In this document: in pieces, positions 8,136-17,464 of the stretch | How positions within the stretch are numbered: the first letter of the stretch is position 1 | Layout of the letters: the number at the start of each line of letters is the position of its first letter | Assembly: GCA_001890945.1 (NCBI GenBank) | Contig: MLAX01000001.1 | Coordinates: 1,364,001-1,428,000 of the forward strand | Reading direction: 5' to 3' | Source: Alphaproteobacteria bacterium AO1-B | Lineage (GTDB): Bacteria > Pseudomonadota > Alphaproteobacteria > Rhizobiales > Stappiaceae | DNA length: 64,000 nt | Made by a program: the position numbers and the translations under genes | Notes under the pieces: generated by a model | Seen by the model: only the letters and a program-made list of their open reading frames with translations | What the model was told of the DNA's origin: nothing | Databases searched by the model: none

Positions 8136-8705
8136 ATGTTTTTTGCGCTCTCGGTCGCAACCACTTACATACTCACCAACATCGACGGGTTGTTCGCCTT
8201 TTTAGCGCTTGCGGCCACCGGGCGGAAACCGGCGGCCATCGTAGGGTTTTTGTTGGCACAGGTCGTCGTTATCGGCGGGGCGGTGCTGGTGGGCGGCGGA
8301 GCCGCGCTTCTGGCACCGGCTGATCTCGGGCTGCTGGGCATTGTGCCAGTGGCACTCGGGTTTCGTGAAGTCTTGAAAAACCGCCGCAAACCCGATCAAG
8401 AAGATGAAGTAGAGGCACCGGCTCCTGGTTCTATCATTGGGGTGGTCGTCCTTTTTCTGGCACTGAGCACCGACACCTTCGTTTTGATGGCAACATTTTT
8501 TGCCGACACGCGCGCCGAGCTCGACCGCTTTGTCCTTTCAGGGGCACTCATTGCCGTGGCTATGCTTTTGGCCCTTGGGACTTTCCTGAGCCGGCTTTTG
8601 AAGCCGACACCGGCGACAGAGAAATTTTTCGAACGTCTCGCCCCGCTCGTGATGATCATTGCGGGGCTTTATATCCTGATGGACACGCAAACGGATGTTT
8701 TTTAG
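8136..8705 (+). CDS. CadD-like cadmium resistance/threonine-efflux-type membrane transporter
   Basis: About 189 residues with five or six membrane segments. The N-terminal pattern ATTYILTNIDGLFAFLAL and the later LFLALSTDTFVLMATFFAD resemble the two repeats of the CadD family, with Asp residues within membrane helices that suit cation handling. Family members export cadmium or similar ions; the substrate here is inferred only from family likeness. I chose the ATG at 8136. The frame is open from 8094, so upstream TTG or GTG starts are possible and no clear ribosome-binding site decides. Monocistronic, with no metal-responsive regulator adjacent. Confidence 0.65.
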   Translation: MFFALSVATTYILTNIDGLFAFLALAATGRKPAAIVGFLLAQVVVIGGAVLVGGGAALLAPADLGLLGIVPVALGFREVLKNRRKPDQEDEVEAPAPGSIIGVVVLFLALSTDTFVLMATFFADTRAELDRFVLSGALIAVAMLLALGTFLSRLLKPTPATEKFFERLAPLVMIIAGLYILMDTQTDVF

Positions 8706-8719
8706 GCGTCTACAATTTC

Positions 8720-8907
8720 TACGTATTGTTAATAATGCTTCCGTTTATCAACGTCAGAGACGGTAAAGCCGTCATCGGTTTGATCCCACGCTACGTATGG
8801 GTGATCAGGGCAGAAATGCACTGACGTAGTTGTTCGCATTTCCGAAGTGCCCCTACGGAAATCTTTACGTTTTTGGAAGCAATTTAACTAATATGTATTT
8901 ATACGTA
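8720..8907. promoter_or_regulatory. chemoreceptor upstream region with three TACGTA palindromes
   Basis: The palindrome TACGTA occurs at 8720-8725, 8792-8797 and 8902-8907, each time as part of TACGTAT. A separate inverted repeat, ATTTCCG-N11-CGGAAAT, lies at 8838-8862. These are the only notable structures in the 219 bases before the chemoreceptor start; whether they are protein-binding sites is unknown. Confidence 0.35.
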
Positions 8908-8924
8908 TGAGGCGGAGAGGGCTT

Positions 8925-11015
8925 ATGATTTCGGTAAGGACATGGCTGCTGGCATCTAACGCTGTTCTCGCGTTGGTCTTCTTCGCTGTTTTGGCTTTGC
9001 AGGTTCACCGGGACTGGCAGGCATACAAAACTCTCCAGAGCGCGTCTCAGGCCGTCTCGGTGGTCAGCGACATGTCTTCAGCCACAATTGAGCTGTCGTT
9101 GGAACGCTCCCTTACGCAAGTTGCAATCAATCTGGATGACCCGATTGCTCCGGAGATACGCTCCATGCTGATGGATCAGCGGCGCAAATCCAATGCCCTC
9201 TTTGCAGAAGCCAAAGAGGTGCTTTTGTCTTCGTCTGAAATCGGAGAGCGGGAGGCTTTGGCCAGCCGATTGGACAGCCAGCTGGGGCAAATTGCGTCGC
9301 TGCGTCAACATGCGGATCGGTTGATCAATGTCCCCATCGGCGATCGCAAACGGCAAGAAATCGTGTCGCTGCCGGTAGAAATCAAGCAGATGGTGTCATC
9401 TCTGGACGCTCTTCTTGGCGATATTCGGGGGCTGATGGAAGAAGCCCCAACAGACATTCTCGCGACTGACGAGATTGTTCGGCAAGCATGGAAGATCCGT
9501 GAATACGGCGGTCGCGAACGGACGCTGTATGCGATCGCAACAGCACGCCGCGACCCGATCAGCCGGGCTGACCTGACGTATATGTTTGAAAACCATGGCC
9601 GTACGGTACAGGCATGGGAAGCGATCGAAGCGGCGAAGGACAGCGAGCAACTGTCGGCAGATGTAAGATCTGGGATTGCGACCCTGGGCAGTTCCTATTT
9701 CGACCGCTACGACCGGCTGCGCAAGCAATTGATCGCAGAGTCGGAAACAGGCGACTATTCCGCGGAATTTGGAACGCTGTTCCAAGAATCAGAGGGGGCC
9801 CTGCAAACGGCAATTCGTCTCCTTGAATTGGCCGTTGAAAGCAACCGGGTCAAAGTCGAGAACGCACTGGCGTCCGCCTCAACGCGGCTGAGTGTCGAGT
9901 TTGGCATCGCCCTGGCTATGCTGATGCTCATTGTGGCTATGAGCTGGGTCTCCATGGCGCGTGTTGCCCGGCCGATCGGGTCCCTGACCCACGCAATGAC
10001 GGCCATCAGCCGGGACAGCAATACGTCCGTTGAGATTGACGGCCTGAACCGTAAGGACGAGATCGGCGATATGGCGCGGGCCTTGGAGGTCTTTCGTGAC
10101 AACGCCGAGAAGGTTGCGCGGCTGACGGAAGAAGAAAAACTCCGCGAACAAAAAGCTGCCGCCGACAAAGCCGCGGCGATGGAAGACCTGGCCCAACGGT
10201 TTGAACAAACGATTTCCCAGATAGCGCAGGACGTCAATGCATCTGCACAAACCATTGCGGCAAGTGCCACGACAGTGCGGGATCAGGTGGGCGAGGCTGG
10301 GCACCAAGCCGAAGGTGTAAATCAGTCAGCCGTGCGCGCATCTGAGATGGTGCAGTCCGCAGCGTCGGCCGCAGATGAGTTGTCGCAGTCCATCTCCGAG
10401 ATCGGGCAACAGGTGAGCAGCGCGGCGACGATTGCCGGACGTGCTGTGACCGAAGCCGACAAGACCCGGGAAGAGGCCGAAGCACTGGCCGCAAATGCCC
10501 AGGAGATCGGCAACATCATCAAGCTTATTCAAGAGATCGCCGAGCAAACAAATCTCCTGGCCTTGAATGCGACGATAGAGGCTGCAAGAGCCGGAGACGC
10601 CGGACGCGGGTTTGCTGTGGTGGCCTCTGAGGTGAAGACACTGGCTGAACAAACCCAGAAGGCAACGGAAGAAATCTCCACCCAGATCGAAACTATTCAG
10701 GCAGCCAGCGGCAGGATGTCCGCATCGACAATTTCTATCGGCAAGACGATCGAGGAAATTGCAACTGTTGCCGGAGATGTATCGACATCGATGGATCAGC
10801 AAAACGCGGCAACCGGAGAAATTGCCCGGACCATCGGGACCACATCTGACGAGACCCGGCAGGCGAGCGATGGGATCAGCTCGGTCACCACAGCCACAAA
10901 CACGTCGCTGGAGAGCGTCGAGGCCTTGCTTCAAGCCGCAAGTGTTCTGAATGGGAATTCCGAAGCCTTGCGTGAACGGGTCAATGATTTCACCGCCGAG
11001 ATCCGCGCGGGCTGA
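8925..11015 (+). CDS. methyl-accepting chemotaxis protein
   Basis: Transmembrane chemoreceptor of 696 residues that signals to CheA/CheW. A first membrane helix (about 6-25) is followed by a long, mostly helical periplasmic sensor (to about 315) and a second helix ([15 protein letters not shown]). A HAMP domain ([15 protein letters not shown]) comes next, and then the signalling hairpin with tip [18 protein letters not shown]. No C-terminal CheR-binding pentapeptide is seen; it ends TAEIRAG. I place the start at the ATG at 8925 because GGAGAGG lies just upstream; an ATG at 8907 lacks such a site. The ligand is unknown. Convergent with the GNAT gene. Confidence 0.93.
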   Translation: MISVRTWLLASNAVLALVFFAVLALQVHRDWQAYKTLQSASQAVSVVSDMSSATIELSLERSLTQVAINLDDPIAPEIRSMLMDQRRKSNALFAEAKEVLLSSSEIGEREALASRLDSQLGQIASLRQHADRLINVPIGDRKRQEIVSLPVEIKQMVSSLDALLGDIRGLMEEAPTDILATDEIVRQAWKIREYGGRERTLYAIATARRDPISRADLTYMFENHGRTVQAWEAIEAAKDSEQLSADVRSGIATLGSSYFDRYDRLRKQLIAESETGDYSAEFGTLFQESEGALQTAIRLLELAVESNRVKVENALASASTRLSVEFGIALAMLMLIVAMSWVSMARVARPIGSLTHAMTAISRDSNTSVEIDGLNRKDEIGDMARALEVFRDNAEKVARLTEEEKLREQKAAADKAAAMEDLAQRFEQTISQIAQDVNASAQTIAASATTVRDQVGEAGHQAEGVNQSAVRASEMVQSAASAADELSQSISEIGQQVSSAATIAGRAVTEADKTREEAEALAANAQEIGNIIKLIQEIAEQTNLLALNATIEAARAGDAGRGFAVVASEVKTLAEQTQKATEEISTQIETIQAASGRMSASTISIGKTIEEIATVAGDVSTSMDQQNAATGEIARTIGTTSDETRQASDGISSVTTATNTSLESVEALLQAASVLNGNSEALRERVNDFTAEIRAG

Positions 11016-11032
11016 CGCACAAAAGGCCGTTT

Positions 11033-11494
11033 TCAGCCAATTTCCTTGGCCATTTGAGCCGTTTGCTGCCATCCTTCCGTTTCATAGAGCGGCCGGGCCT
11101 GATCGGTCGCGGTTAGAACGGCATGGGTGATCCCGCGCGCCTTGAAGGCGTCATCGGATGCGGCCATCAGGCGTTTGGCGATGCCCTTGCCGCGATGGTC
11201 CGGCTCCACAAAAACGTTCAGCACATACCCGCGTTGCAAGACATCCGGGTGGAGATGGTGGGGAGGCCAGTCGATGACCATCAGTCCAACACCGCCGACA
11301 GCAACCCCGCCCACTTCTGCGATGAAGCCGAAGTAAGCCCCGGACTGGAGTGCGTTTTGCTGCCACTCTCGATAGGCCGGGCTCAAGGCAGCTTTTGCGG
11401 CCTCTTGATCGCCTGCCGCAAGAAACATGTCGTGCCGGTGCCGGCAAACCAGATCGCAATCAGAGGGCGCGACAGGGCGAAGAGTGACGGTCAT
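11033..11494 (-). CDS. GNAT-family N-acetyltransferase
   Basis: 153-residue acetyltransferase of the GNAT fold using acetyl-CoA. Seen are the core strand VGGVGLMVI, the DHRGKGIAKRLM pyrophosphate-binding loop (motif A, Q/RxxGxG/A type) and a final VLTATDQARPLYETEGW stretch typical of motif B. The substrate is unknown. The ATG at 11492-11494 is preferred to an in-frame TTG three codons upstream. It lies just downstream of prfC on the same strand (21 bases between) and may be co-transcribed with it. Confidence 0.85.
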   Translation of the reverse strand: MTVTLRPVAPSDCDLVCRHRHDMFLAAGDQEAAKAALSPAYREWQQNALQSGAYFGFIAEVGGVAVGGVGLMVIDWPPHHLHPDVLQRGYVLNVFVEPDHRGKGIAKRLMAASDDAFKARGITHAVLTATDQARPLYETEGWQQTAQMAKEIG

Positions 11495-11515
11495 GTCAGA
11501 CAAGGCCCTTGTTTC

Positions 11516-13114
11516 TCAGCCCTCGTAGACGATCTCGCGGGTTTCGCGGAAGGTGACATCGGAGAATTTTTCGGTGATGTGGCCGACTTCCCAGGCATTC
11601 TTGAACAGGAACACGGGCTTGTCGTCGCGGTCGTTGGCGATCGACATGCGGTGGCCTTCGATCATCTTTTGCAGGGTCTGGCTGTCGGTCTCGATCCAGC
11701 GGGCGGTCGTGTATGGAACGGCCTCAAAGCCGATTTCCGTGCCGTATTCCGCACGCAGGCGGTCGACCACAACATCGAGCTGCAAGGCGCCGACAACGCC
11801 CACGATCCAGTTGGAGCCAAGGTCCGGCTTGAAGATCTGAACAAGGCCTTCTTCGGCCAGATCCTGCAGACCCTGACGCATCTGCTTGACGCGCATGGTG
11901 TCGGAGAGCCGCACGCGGCGCAGGATTTCCGGGGCAAAGGCGGGCAGGCCGGTCACGTGGATGTTCTCGCCTTCGGTCAAGGTGTCACCAACGCGCAGCT
12001 GGCCGTGGTTCGGAACGCCGATCACGTCGCCCGGGTAGGCAAGATCGGCGATTTCGCGTTCCTCGGCGAAGAAGAAGATCGGCGCGGAGACGGCGATCTG
12101 TTTGCCCGCGCGCACGTGTTTCAGCTTCATGCCGCGCTTGAAGGTGCCCGAACACAGGCGCACGAACGCAATCCGGTCGCGGTGCTTCGGATCCATGTTC
12201 GCCTGAACCTTGAAGACAAAGCCGGTGACCTTGTCCTCGTTCGGCATGATGGTCCGTCCGCCAGTCGCCGGCTGGGAGTGCGGCGGCGGGGCAAAGTCGG
12301 CTATGAAATCAAGGATTTCCTCAATGCCATAGTCGCGCAGGGCCGAGCCGAAGAACACCGGGGTCAAATGGCCTTCCAGGAAGCTTTCCTTGTCGAACTC
12401 CGCATAGCCTTCCGCGCCGAGTTCGACGTTTTCGGTCAGCTCGTCCATGATCCGGTCGAAGACCGTGCCGGTGAGGGCCTCGTCGTCCAGACCGGAGACG
12501 GTCTTGGTTTCCGTGTACGGCCCGCCGCGATCGCCGCCGGATGTGTAGAACTGCTTCTTCTGCCAGTCGTAAACGCCGAAAAAGTCGGAGCCCATGCCGA
12601 CCGGCCAGGTCTGCGGAGACACATCCAGGGCGAGGGCTTCCTGCACTTCGTCGAGGATCTCCAGCGCATGCCGGCCTTCACGGTCGATCTTGTTGACGAA
12701 GGTGATGATCGGAATGTCGCGCAGCCGGCAAACCTCGAAGAGCTTGCGGGTCTGGGTTTCGATGCCCTTGGCCGCATCGATGACCATAACGGCCGCATCC
12801 ACGGCGGTCAGCGTGCGGTAGGTGTCTTCGGAAAAGTCTTCGTGGCCCGGCGTGTCGAGAAGGTTGTAGATGATGCCCTTTCGCTCAAACGTCATGACGG
12901 ATGAGGAGACGGAGATGCCGCGTTCCTGTTCGATCTTCATCCAGTCGGAGCGGGCGCGGCGGCGTTCCCCGCGGGCGCGCACCTGACCGGCGGCCCGGAT
13001 CGCACCGCCCGACAGGAGCAGCTTTTCCGTCAGCGTCGTCTTACCGGCATCCGGGTGGGAAATGATCGCAAAGGTGCGCCGGGTCTGGTGCGGCGCCGCG
13101 CCGTTGGTGGCCAT
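11516..13114 (-). CDS. prfC: peptide chain release factor 3 (RF3)
   Basis: GTPase that recycles RF1/RF2 from the ribosome after peptide release. 532 residues. G1 is ISHPDAGKTT (about 18-27), switch I is RGISVSSSVM, G3 is DTPGHEDFSEDT and G4 is NKIDRE. The RF3-specific motif SDWMKIEQERGIS separates it from EF-G, TypA and LepA. Domains II and III follow, with a normal C terminus. The ATG at 13114 is preceded by GGAGACAC; a TTG directly before it is less likely. A large open frame on the opposite strand is only a shadow. Transcribed towards the GNAT gene. Confidence 0.96.
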   Translation of the reverse strand: MATNGAAPHQTRRTFAIISHPDAGKTTLTEKLLLSGGAIRAAGQVRARGERRRARSDWMKIEQERGISVSSSVMTFERKGIIYNLLDTPGHEDFSEDTYRTLTAVDAAVMVIDAAKGIETQTRKLFEVCRLRDIPIITFVNKIDREGRHALEILDEVQEALALDVSPQTWPVGMGSDFFGVYDWQKKQFYTSGGDRGGPYTETKTVSGLDDEALTGTVFDRIMDELTENVELGAEGYAEFDKESFLEGHLTPVFFGSALRDYGIEEILDFIADFAPPPHSQPATGGRTIMPNEDKVTGFVFKVQANMDPKHRDRIAFVRLCSGTFKRGMKLKHVRAGKQIAVSAPIFFFAEEREIADLAYPGDVIGVPNHGQLRVGDTLTEGENIHVTGLPAFAPEILRRVRLSDTMRVKQMRQGLQDLAEEGLVQIFKPDLGSNWIVGVVGALQLDVVVDRLRAEYGTEIGFEAVPYTTARWIETDSQTLQKMIEGHRMSIANDRDDKPVFLFKNAWEVGHITEKFSDVTFRETREIVYEG

Positions 13115-13297
13115 CAAAGTGTCTCCTGAGCAAACCGCCGGGCAAAACCATCGTCTGGGCCGCGCATCACACCGGAGATCCGGGAGCGCAAGCCGTCACA
13201 AATGGCCGGACGGATTGATGTTTCGTTGGCGCAAGGTTCTAGAGGGATTTGCGGCAAAACTCCAGCGGGATTTATGAGCGTGACTTTTCCCGGTCAG

Positions 13298-13318
13298 GTC
13301 CCGGCGGATGGCCGGGAC
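13298..13318. repeat. palindromic repeat, module 1 copy A
   Basis: GTCCCGGC, five bases, GCCGGGAC: perfect eight-base arms. The same arms with a six-base loop recur at 45358-45379. It forms a pair with module 2 located 44 bases to the right. Confidence 0.75.
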
Positions 13319-13361
13319 TGCGCCAAACGACGCGCGCACCGATTTGGCTTCCAGTGCGCCG

Positions 13362-13380
13362 TCCCGGATTTGATCCGGGA
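13362..13380. repeat. palindromic repeat, module 2 copy A
   Basis: TCCCGGAT-TTG-ATCCGGGA: perfect eight-base arms around a three-base loop. A decayed copy follows module 1 again at 45394-45412, and a longer-looped relative is at 52384-52413. Confidence 0.75.
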
Positions 13381-13539
13381 TCCAATTGCAGCAGGCGTTG
13401 AGTTTTCTCTTCAAGGCTCTGCATAGATGACCAATCGCTTGAATGCTGCTACCCACTGTGTGGAAGGTTAGCCGCCCAAATCCTGCATATCCTTCGTCTC
13501 TCGGCTTTGTGGCTGAACTAAAACAAAAAGAAAGAGAAA

Positions 13540-14094
13540 ATGACCAACCGCGCTTGCCTGATCACCGGCCTTCTCATGATCTTAGCCACAGCCGTGATCT
13601 TGCTCATTATGGGCCGAATTCCGATCTGTGAGTGCGGCTACGTGCTGTTTTGGACGCCGGCAAGCGATGTGGCCGGGTCGTCCCAGCACATCGCCGACTG
13701 GTACACCTTCAGCCACATCATCCATGGCTTTTTGTTCTATTGGCCGCTTTGGTTTGTCTTCAAACAGCGGCCTGTCGGAGAACGCGCGCTCGGCGCGATC
13801 TTCATCGAGGCGGCCTGGGAAGTGGCGGAAAACAGCCCATGGATCATCGACCGATACCGGGAAGCGACAATCGCCGTCGGGTATACCGGCGACAGCGTTC
13901 TGAATTCCGTTTTCGATATTCTCTGGATGCTCGCCGGGTTCTTCTTCGCCTGGCGGATGCCGGTCTGGGTCACGGTCGTGGTCGGCATCGTTTTTGAGTT
14001 TCTGGCGCTCTGGGTGATCCGCGACAATCTCACCCTGAATGTTCTGATGCTGATTTATCCGATAGATGCCATCAAGGTTTGGCAGGCGGGGTGA
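13540..14094 (+). CDS. DUF2585 (UPF0314) membrane protein
   Basis: 184 residues with about five membrane segments. The strongly conserved pieces ECGYVLFW, SQHIADWYTFSHIIHGFLFY, EAAWEVAENSPWIIDRYREAT and GDSVLNSVFDILWMLAGF identify the DUF2585/UPF0314 family, found mainly in alphaproteobacteria and of unknown function. The His, Glu, Asp and Asn residues clustered within or next to helices hint at metal or lipid chemistry, but this is inference. Length is normal for the family. Monocistronic, convergent with the second HxlR gene. Confidence 0.9.
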   Translation: MTNRACLITGLLMILATAVILLIMGRIPICECGYVLFWTPASDVAGSSQHIADWYTFSHIIHGFLFYWPLWFVFKQRPVGERALGAIFIEAAWEVAENSPWIIDRYREATIAVGYTGDSVLNSVFDILWMLAGFFFAWRMPVWVTVVVGIVFEFLALWVIRDNLTLNVLMLIYPIDAIKVWQAG

Positions 14095-14109
14095 TTTTGC
14101 TTTCGGGCG

Positions 14110-14451
14110 TCAGCTCTCAGCCTGACGCTGTTCCAGATAGGAGCGGGACCAGTCTTCGAGTTGATCGAGAATTGGTTTCAAGGCTTCTCCGTGAGCACTA
14201 AGACTGTACTCCACCTTAGGCGGGATTTGTGGATACACTCTCCGCACAATGATTTTGTGATCTTCGAGCTCTCTCAATTGCTTGGTCAACATTCGCTGAG
14301 AAATATCCGGGATAATGCGGTGCAGCTCGTTGAACCGCATGGTCTTGCGGCAAATACACCACAAGATCATCCCTTTCCATTTTCCGCCAATCAAACCAAG
14401 GGCGGTTTCAGTCGGGCAAAACAGCGGATCAATTTGTTGGTTCTGAGCCAT
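14110..14451 (-). CDS. HxlR-family regulator with N-terminal cysteine
   Basis: 113-residue winged-helix protein. ALGLIGGKWKGMILWCICRKTMRFNELHRII is the HxlR core, followed by the recognition helix ISQRMLTKQLRELEDHKII and the wing. Cys12 lies just before the first helix (LFCPTETAL), where YodB, QorR and HypR carry their redox- or quinone-sensing cysteine. This suggests sensing of electrophiles or diamide-type stress. The gene is divergent from the old yellow enzyme at 14564, a logical detoxification target. An AT-rich intergenic region with a TTATA-TG-TATAA repeat separates them. Confidence 0.88.
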   Translation of the reverse strand: MAQNQQIDPLFCPTETALGLIGGKWKGMILWCICRKTMRFNELHRIIPDISQRMLTKQLRELEDHKIIVRRVYPQIPPKVEYSLSAHGEALKPILDQLEDWSRSYLEQRQAES

Positions 14452-14474
14452 CGGAGAGCCTATTAGTTACTTTT

Positions 14475-14486
14475 TTATATGTATAA
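14475..14486. promoter_or_regulatory. short inverted repeat in HxlR/OYE divergent promoter
   Basis: TTATA-TG-TATAA, 24 bases upstream of the HxlR start and in the AT-rich stretch that must contain both promoters. It could be part of the HxlR operator or simply overlap a -10 region. Confidence 0.35.
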
Positions 14487-14563
14487 GCAAAAATAGTGCG
14501 TACTTGTCAAAAGGTAATGTGAAATTTAACTCTCGTGCACTTCCTCAACAAAGGGCACTTCAG

Positions 14564-15688
14564 ATGACACATACCTTTCCAGTTCTTCAAGAAAAGACAA
14601 TTAAAACAAGCACTTTTTCCAATCGTTACGTTCTGGCGCCAATGTCACGTGCCAGCGCCGGCGCAGACGGTGTGCCGACGGAGAACATGGCGGAATACTA
14701 TGCCGGTTTTGCCCGGGGAGGTTACGGCCTCATCATTACGGAAGGGGCCTTCACCGATGAAAAATGGGCGCAGTGTTATTCCGGTCAGCCGGGGCTTGTG
14801 AACGATGTTCAGGAGATGGGGTGGCAACGGGTCGTCCAGGCAATCAAGGCCGAGGGTGGTAAGGTCATCCTGCAGCTCATTCATGCTGGCGCCGTCTCTC
14901 AACATATCATGGAGCCAGTCGCACCGTCTCCGGTCCGGCCAGCCGGGTCCATGCTGCAGGGCTATGGTCACCGTCAGGGGGGCTACGACGTGCCAGACGA
15001 ACTGAGCCTCGCCCAGATCGAGATCATCAAGCGCGGATTTTGCCAGGCCGCCCTGCGGGCAGAGGCTGCAGGCTTCGATGGCGTCGAGATCCACTGTGCA
15101 AACGGGTATCTGCTTGATCAATTCCTGACAGCAGAAACGAACCTTCGTCAGGATCAATATGGCGGCACGTTGGAAAACAGGATTCGGCTGACACAGGAGA
15201 TGATCCAGGAGGCACAGGGCGCCACAAAATCAGACTTCATTGTCGGAGTTCGGTTATCCCAGGCCAAGGCAAACATCCAAGACTACTTCTGGCCAAACGG
15301 ATTGGCAGACGCGAAGGTCATATTTCAGGCGGTTGCGGACGCGGGCGCCGATTTCATTCACCTTGCGAGCGAAAAAGAAGGCTATGCCGTGCACAGCTAC
15401 ACAGAAGCCGGGGAAAACCTGACAGCCTACGCTCGGGATCTGACTGAACTACGCGTGATCGCCAATGGTGGACTTCATGTCGTCGCGGATGCCAATGAGC
15501 TGATTTCTTCCGGCAAAGCTGATTTTGTCTCTATCGGCAAAACGGCGATGCTCAACCCCGACTTACCCAAGCGGGTCGCGGAAGGTCGAGAATTGCAAGA
15601 GTTTACATTCGATATGTTCAAGTACGGTGTGACGATCGAAGCGCAGCAGCAATGGGAAGAAGAGCAGGCGGCCTTCGAACCCACGTGA
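14564..15688 (+). CDS. old yellow enzyme family NADH:flavin oxidoreductase
   Basis: FMN-dependent ene-reductase of the OYE family, 374 residues, reducing activated C=C bonds or acting on quinones with NAD(P)H. Characteristic pieces are NRYVLAPMSR (FMN-binding N-terminal strand), LQLIHAGAVS, FDGVEIHCANGYLLDQFL (catalytic His-Ala/Cys-Asn region), YGGTLENRIRL and the phosphate-binding RVIANGGLHVVADANELI followed by FVSIGKTAMLNPDLP. I take the ATG at 14564; an in-frame TTG 60 bases upstream would add an unlikely extension. Divergent from an HxlR regulator with a putative sensing cysteine, hence probably induced by electrophiles. Confidence 0.92.
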   Translation: MTHTFPVLQEKTIKTSTFSNRYVLAPMSRASAGADGVPTENMAEYYAGFARGGYGLIITEGAFTDEKWAQCYSGQPGLVNDVQEMGWQRVVQAIKAEGGKVILQLIHAGAVSQHIMEPVAPSPVRPAGSMLQGYGHRQGGYDVPDELSLAQIEIIKRGFCQAALRAEAAGFDGVEIHCANGYLLDQFLTAETNLRQDQYGGTLENRIRLTQEMIQEAQGATKSDFIVGVRLSQAKANIQDYFWPNGLADAKVIFQAVADAGADFIHLASEKEGYAVHSYTEAGENLTAYARDLTELRVIANGGLHVVADANELISSGKADFVSIGKTAMLNPDLPKRVAEGRELQEFTFDMFKYGVTIEAQQQWEEEQAAFEPT

Positions 15689-15743
15689 TCGGTTTCAATC
15701 TCGAAAACTCAACCAGTTTGTTGAAAATGCATATGAAATAACT

Positions 15744-15788
15744 TGCCGCGGTGGTCCAGGTGCGGGTGGATGCTGGACCACCGCGGCA
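15744..15788. terminator. 16-bp perfect hairpin between convergent genes
   Basis: Arms 15744-15759 and 15773-15788 (TGCCGCGGTGGTCCAG and its exact complement) around a 13-base loop. It lies between the old yellow enzyme gene and the convergent di-haem cytochrome gene. No long T-run follows on either side, so it may be a bidirectional terminator or an mRNA 3'-end stabiliser. Confidence 0.6.
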
Positions 15789-15835
15789 GTTTCACGCTGC
15801 CATCAAGAAGTGGCAAACCCTTCTGTTTCGGGGCA

Positions 15836-17464
15836 TCAGGGTTTTACGGGCGGAAGGACGGTAACCAGGCGGGCAGTCCTGGTGCTGGCGTCCTCAGTTG
15901 CCACTCCTTGTGAGGCCGCAGCGTGATTTTCTTCGTCCTCTTCCTCCGGGTCGAGGTCGATGATGATCAGGTTTTCCAAAAAGGCGATGATGGCCGCGCG
16001 GTCCTTGTCGCCGAGCGCCTCATAGGCAAGACGGCTGGCTTCGGCTTCGCCGCCATGGGCCCGGATCGCTTCATCCAGGGTCGTCGCGTTGCCATCGTGC
16101 AGCCAGGGGCCGGTCGAACCGACGCCGGCAAGTGAGGCCGTCGGCCAGACGGACGCACCAAATCCGTGCACATCCACCGGATCGGCAAGGTTTTCGCCCA
16201 TGTCGTGCCGTTTGAAGTCTGAGTACCAGGAGACAAGTGCCCCGCCGTCGCCAGCCTTCGGAAAGGCCCCAAGGTTCAGCGTTTCGCCCTTGGCGGTCAC
16301 AACATGGTTGTTGGGGCTGTCTTCTGTGAGGTCGAACCAGATTGGCGCGTGACCATCGAGACCGCTGTCGATCGCTTTCTGGCCGGAAGGGAAAATGTCC
16401 TCCCGGAAACCGGCCTGCAAACTTGGTTCGGAAAAGATCGGGGTCGATATCTTGAGCGTCGGCACATGACAAGTGGTGCACTGGGCTTCGGTCATCAGAC
16501 GTTCGCCGCGCTCGATCTCCAGAACTTCCCCGGCTGTCAGCTCCATCAATCCATGTTTGGCAAGTTCGAGTTTCGAGGTCGGTCGCTCCAAGGCGGCCAT
16601 ATAGATGGACAAGGCGGTCAGATCGCCGACGGACAGCTCTCCGGTCACGCCATCATGGTCGCCGTCATGGTTGCCCACCAGTTCATCTGCCTGCATGCCG
16701 AGCTCATTATGGGCGGCGTGGCGGGTGAAGGCTCTCAAGGTGGCGTGCGAGCCCTTCCAGCCGAACATGCGGACAACGAGGTCTTCGTCCACGCCCTCAA
16801 TGCCGGACCGGTCGTATTCGGCAATACAGATCCCGGTGAGCGGATCTTTCTCAGGCGTTGCAGAGAGTGTGCCGAAGCTGATGGTCTTTGCTGTCAGCTC
16901 GACCGAGGCATCTTCGCCCAAGGTGCAGACTTCCTTTTGAAGCAGCGCCTCCTGGGCAAGGAGTTCCGCCGTCATTTCTTCTGCAATCCGCTGCACCGCG
17001 CCAAGCGCGAAGAGATGCGGTGTGTTGCGGTGCAGATACTTGGACGGGTCGCCCGTATGCAGCGGATCAACGATCCCGTTCAGCGGGTTTGGACCGGCTC
17101 CATTGGCATATGGCGCTGAATGGCAGGAGATACAGGATTGGGCGACCGGGCCAGCTTCGCGCTCCGGCAGATGTGTGGTCCACTCGCCGAATAGTTCCAG
17201 ATCTGCCCGCGGCATGCGGGTAAACATCTTGCCGTCCTGGCTGACCTTGGCTCCGACCCCGCGTTCGGCAGTGAATGTCGCCTCGGTCAGTTCATCACCG
17301 GCCTCAAATGCTTCTATGAAAGCGGCCTTCGGGTCTTTGAGGGCAGACGCATTCAAGTCTTCCTGATTTACTTTCGGCGGCTCTTCTGCGGACGCGGCAG
17401 TAATACACAAAAGACCCGCAAGGCCGAGCGGAGCCGCTCGGCGCAAAGACTTGCGCACAGACAT
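15836..17464 (-). CDS. exported di-haem cytochrome c (DUF1111/CcpA-MauG-like oxidoreductase)
   Basis: 542-residue periplasmic protein. A Sec signal peptide (positively charged start, hydrophobic core, AASAEE cleavage region near residue 26) precedes two c-type haem sites, CISCH (residues 111-115) and CTTCH (about 330). The layout, with a GPWLHDGNATTLDEAIRAHGG segment near the C terminus, is that of the di-haem peroxidase/thiol oxidoreductase superfamily. A NHDGDHDGVTGELS loop looks like a calcium-binding Asp loop. The C terminus has an acidic run (DLDPEEEDEE) and a tail of unknown purpose. Good Shine-Dalgarno (AGAGGGAG). The substrate is unknown. Confidence 0.82.
   Translation of the reverse strand: MSVRKSLRRAAPLGLAGLLCITAASAEEPPKVNQEDLNASALKDPKAAFIEAFEAGDELTEATFTAERGVGAKVSQDGKMFTRMPRADLELFGEWTTHLPEREAGPVAQSCISCHSAPYANGAGPNPLNGIVDPLHTGDPSKYLHRNTPHLFALGAVQRIAEEMTAELLAQEALLQKEVCTLGEDASVELTAKTISFGTLSATPEKDPLTGICIAEYDRSGIEGVDEDLVVRMFGWKGSHATLRAFTRHAAHNELGMQADELVGNHDGDHDGVTGELSVGDLTALSIYMAALERPTSKLELAKHGLMELTAGEVLEIERGERLMTEAQCTTCHVPTLKISTPIFSEPSLQAGFREDIFPSGQKAIDSGLDGHAPIWFDLTEDSPNNHVVTAKGETLNLGAFPKAGDGGALVSWYSDFKRHDMGENLADPVDVHGFGASVWPTASLAGVGSTGPWLHDGNATTLDEAIRAHGGEAEASRLAYEALGDKDRAAIIAFLENLIIIDLDPEEEDEENHAAASQGVATEDASTRTARLVTVLPPVKP

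Larger units (their letters stand above)
13115..13539. other. intergenic region with composite palindromic repeat
   Basis: About 425 bases between prfC and the divergent DUF2585 gene. It holds two members of a palindromic repeat family (13298-13318 and 13362-13380) that recurs near 45.4 and 52.4 kb. The remainder should contain the promoters of both genes; no open frame here has a convincing start or product. Confidence 0.6.

Noticed and set aside
11123-12904. 593-codon open frame on the plus strand opposite prfC
   Set aside because: Shadow of the GC-rich prfC gene: its product has no recognisable domain and no ribosome-binding site, while the minus strand encodes a complete RF3.
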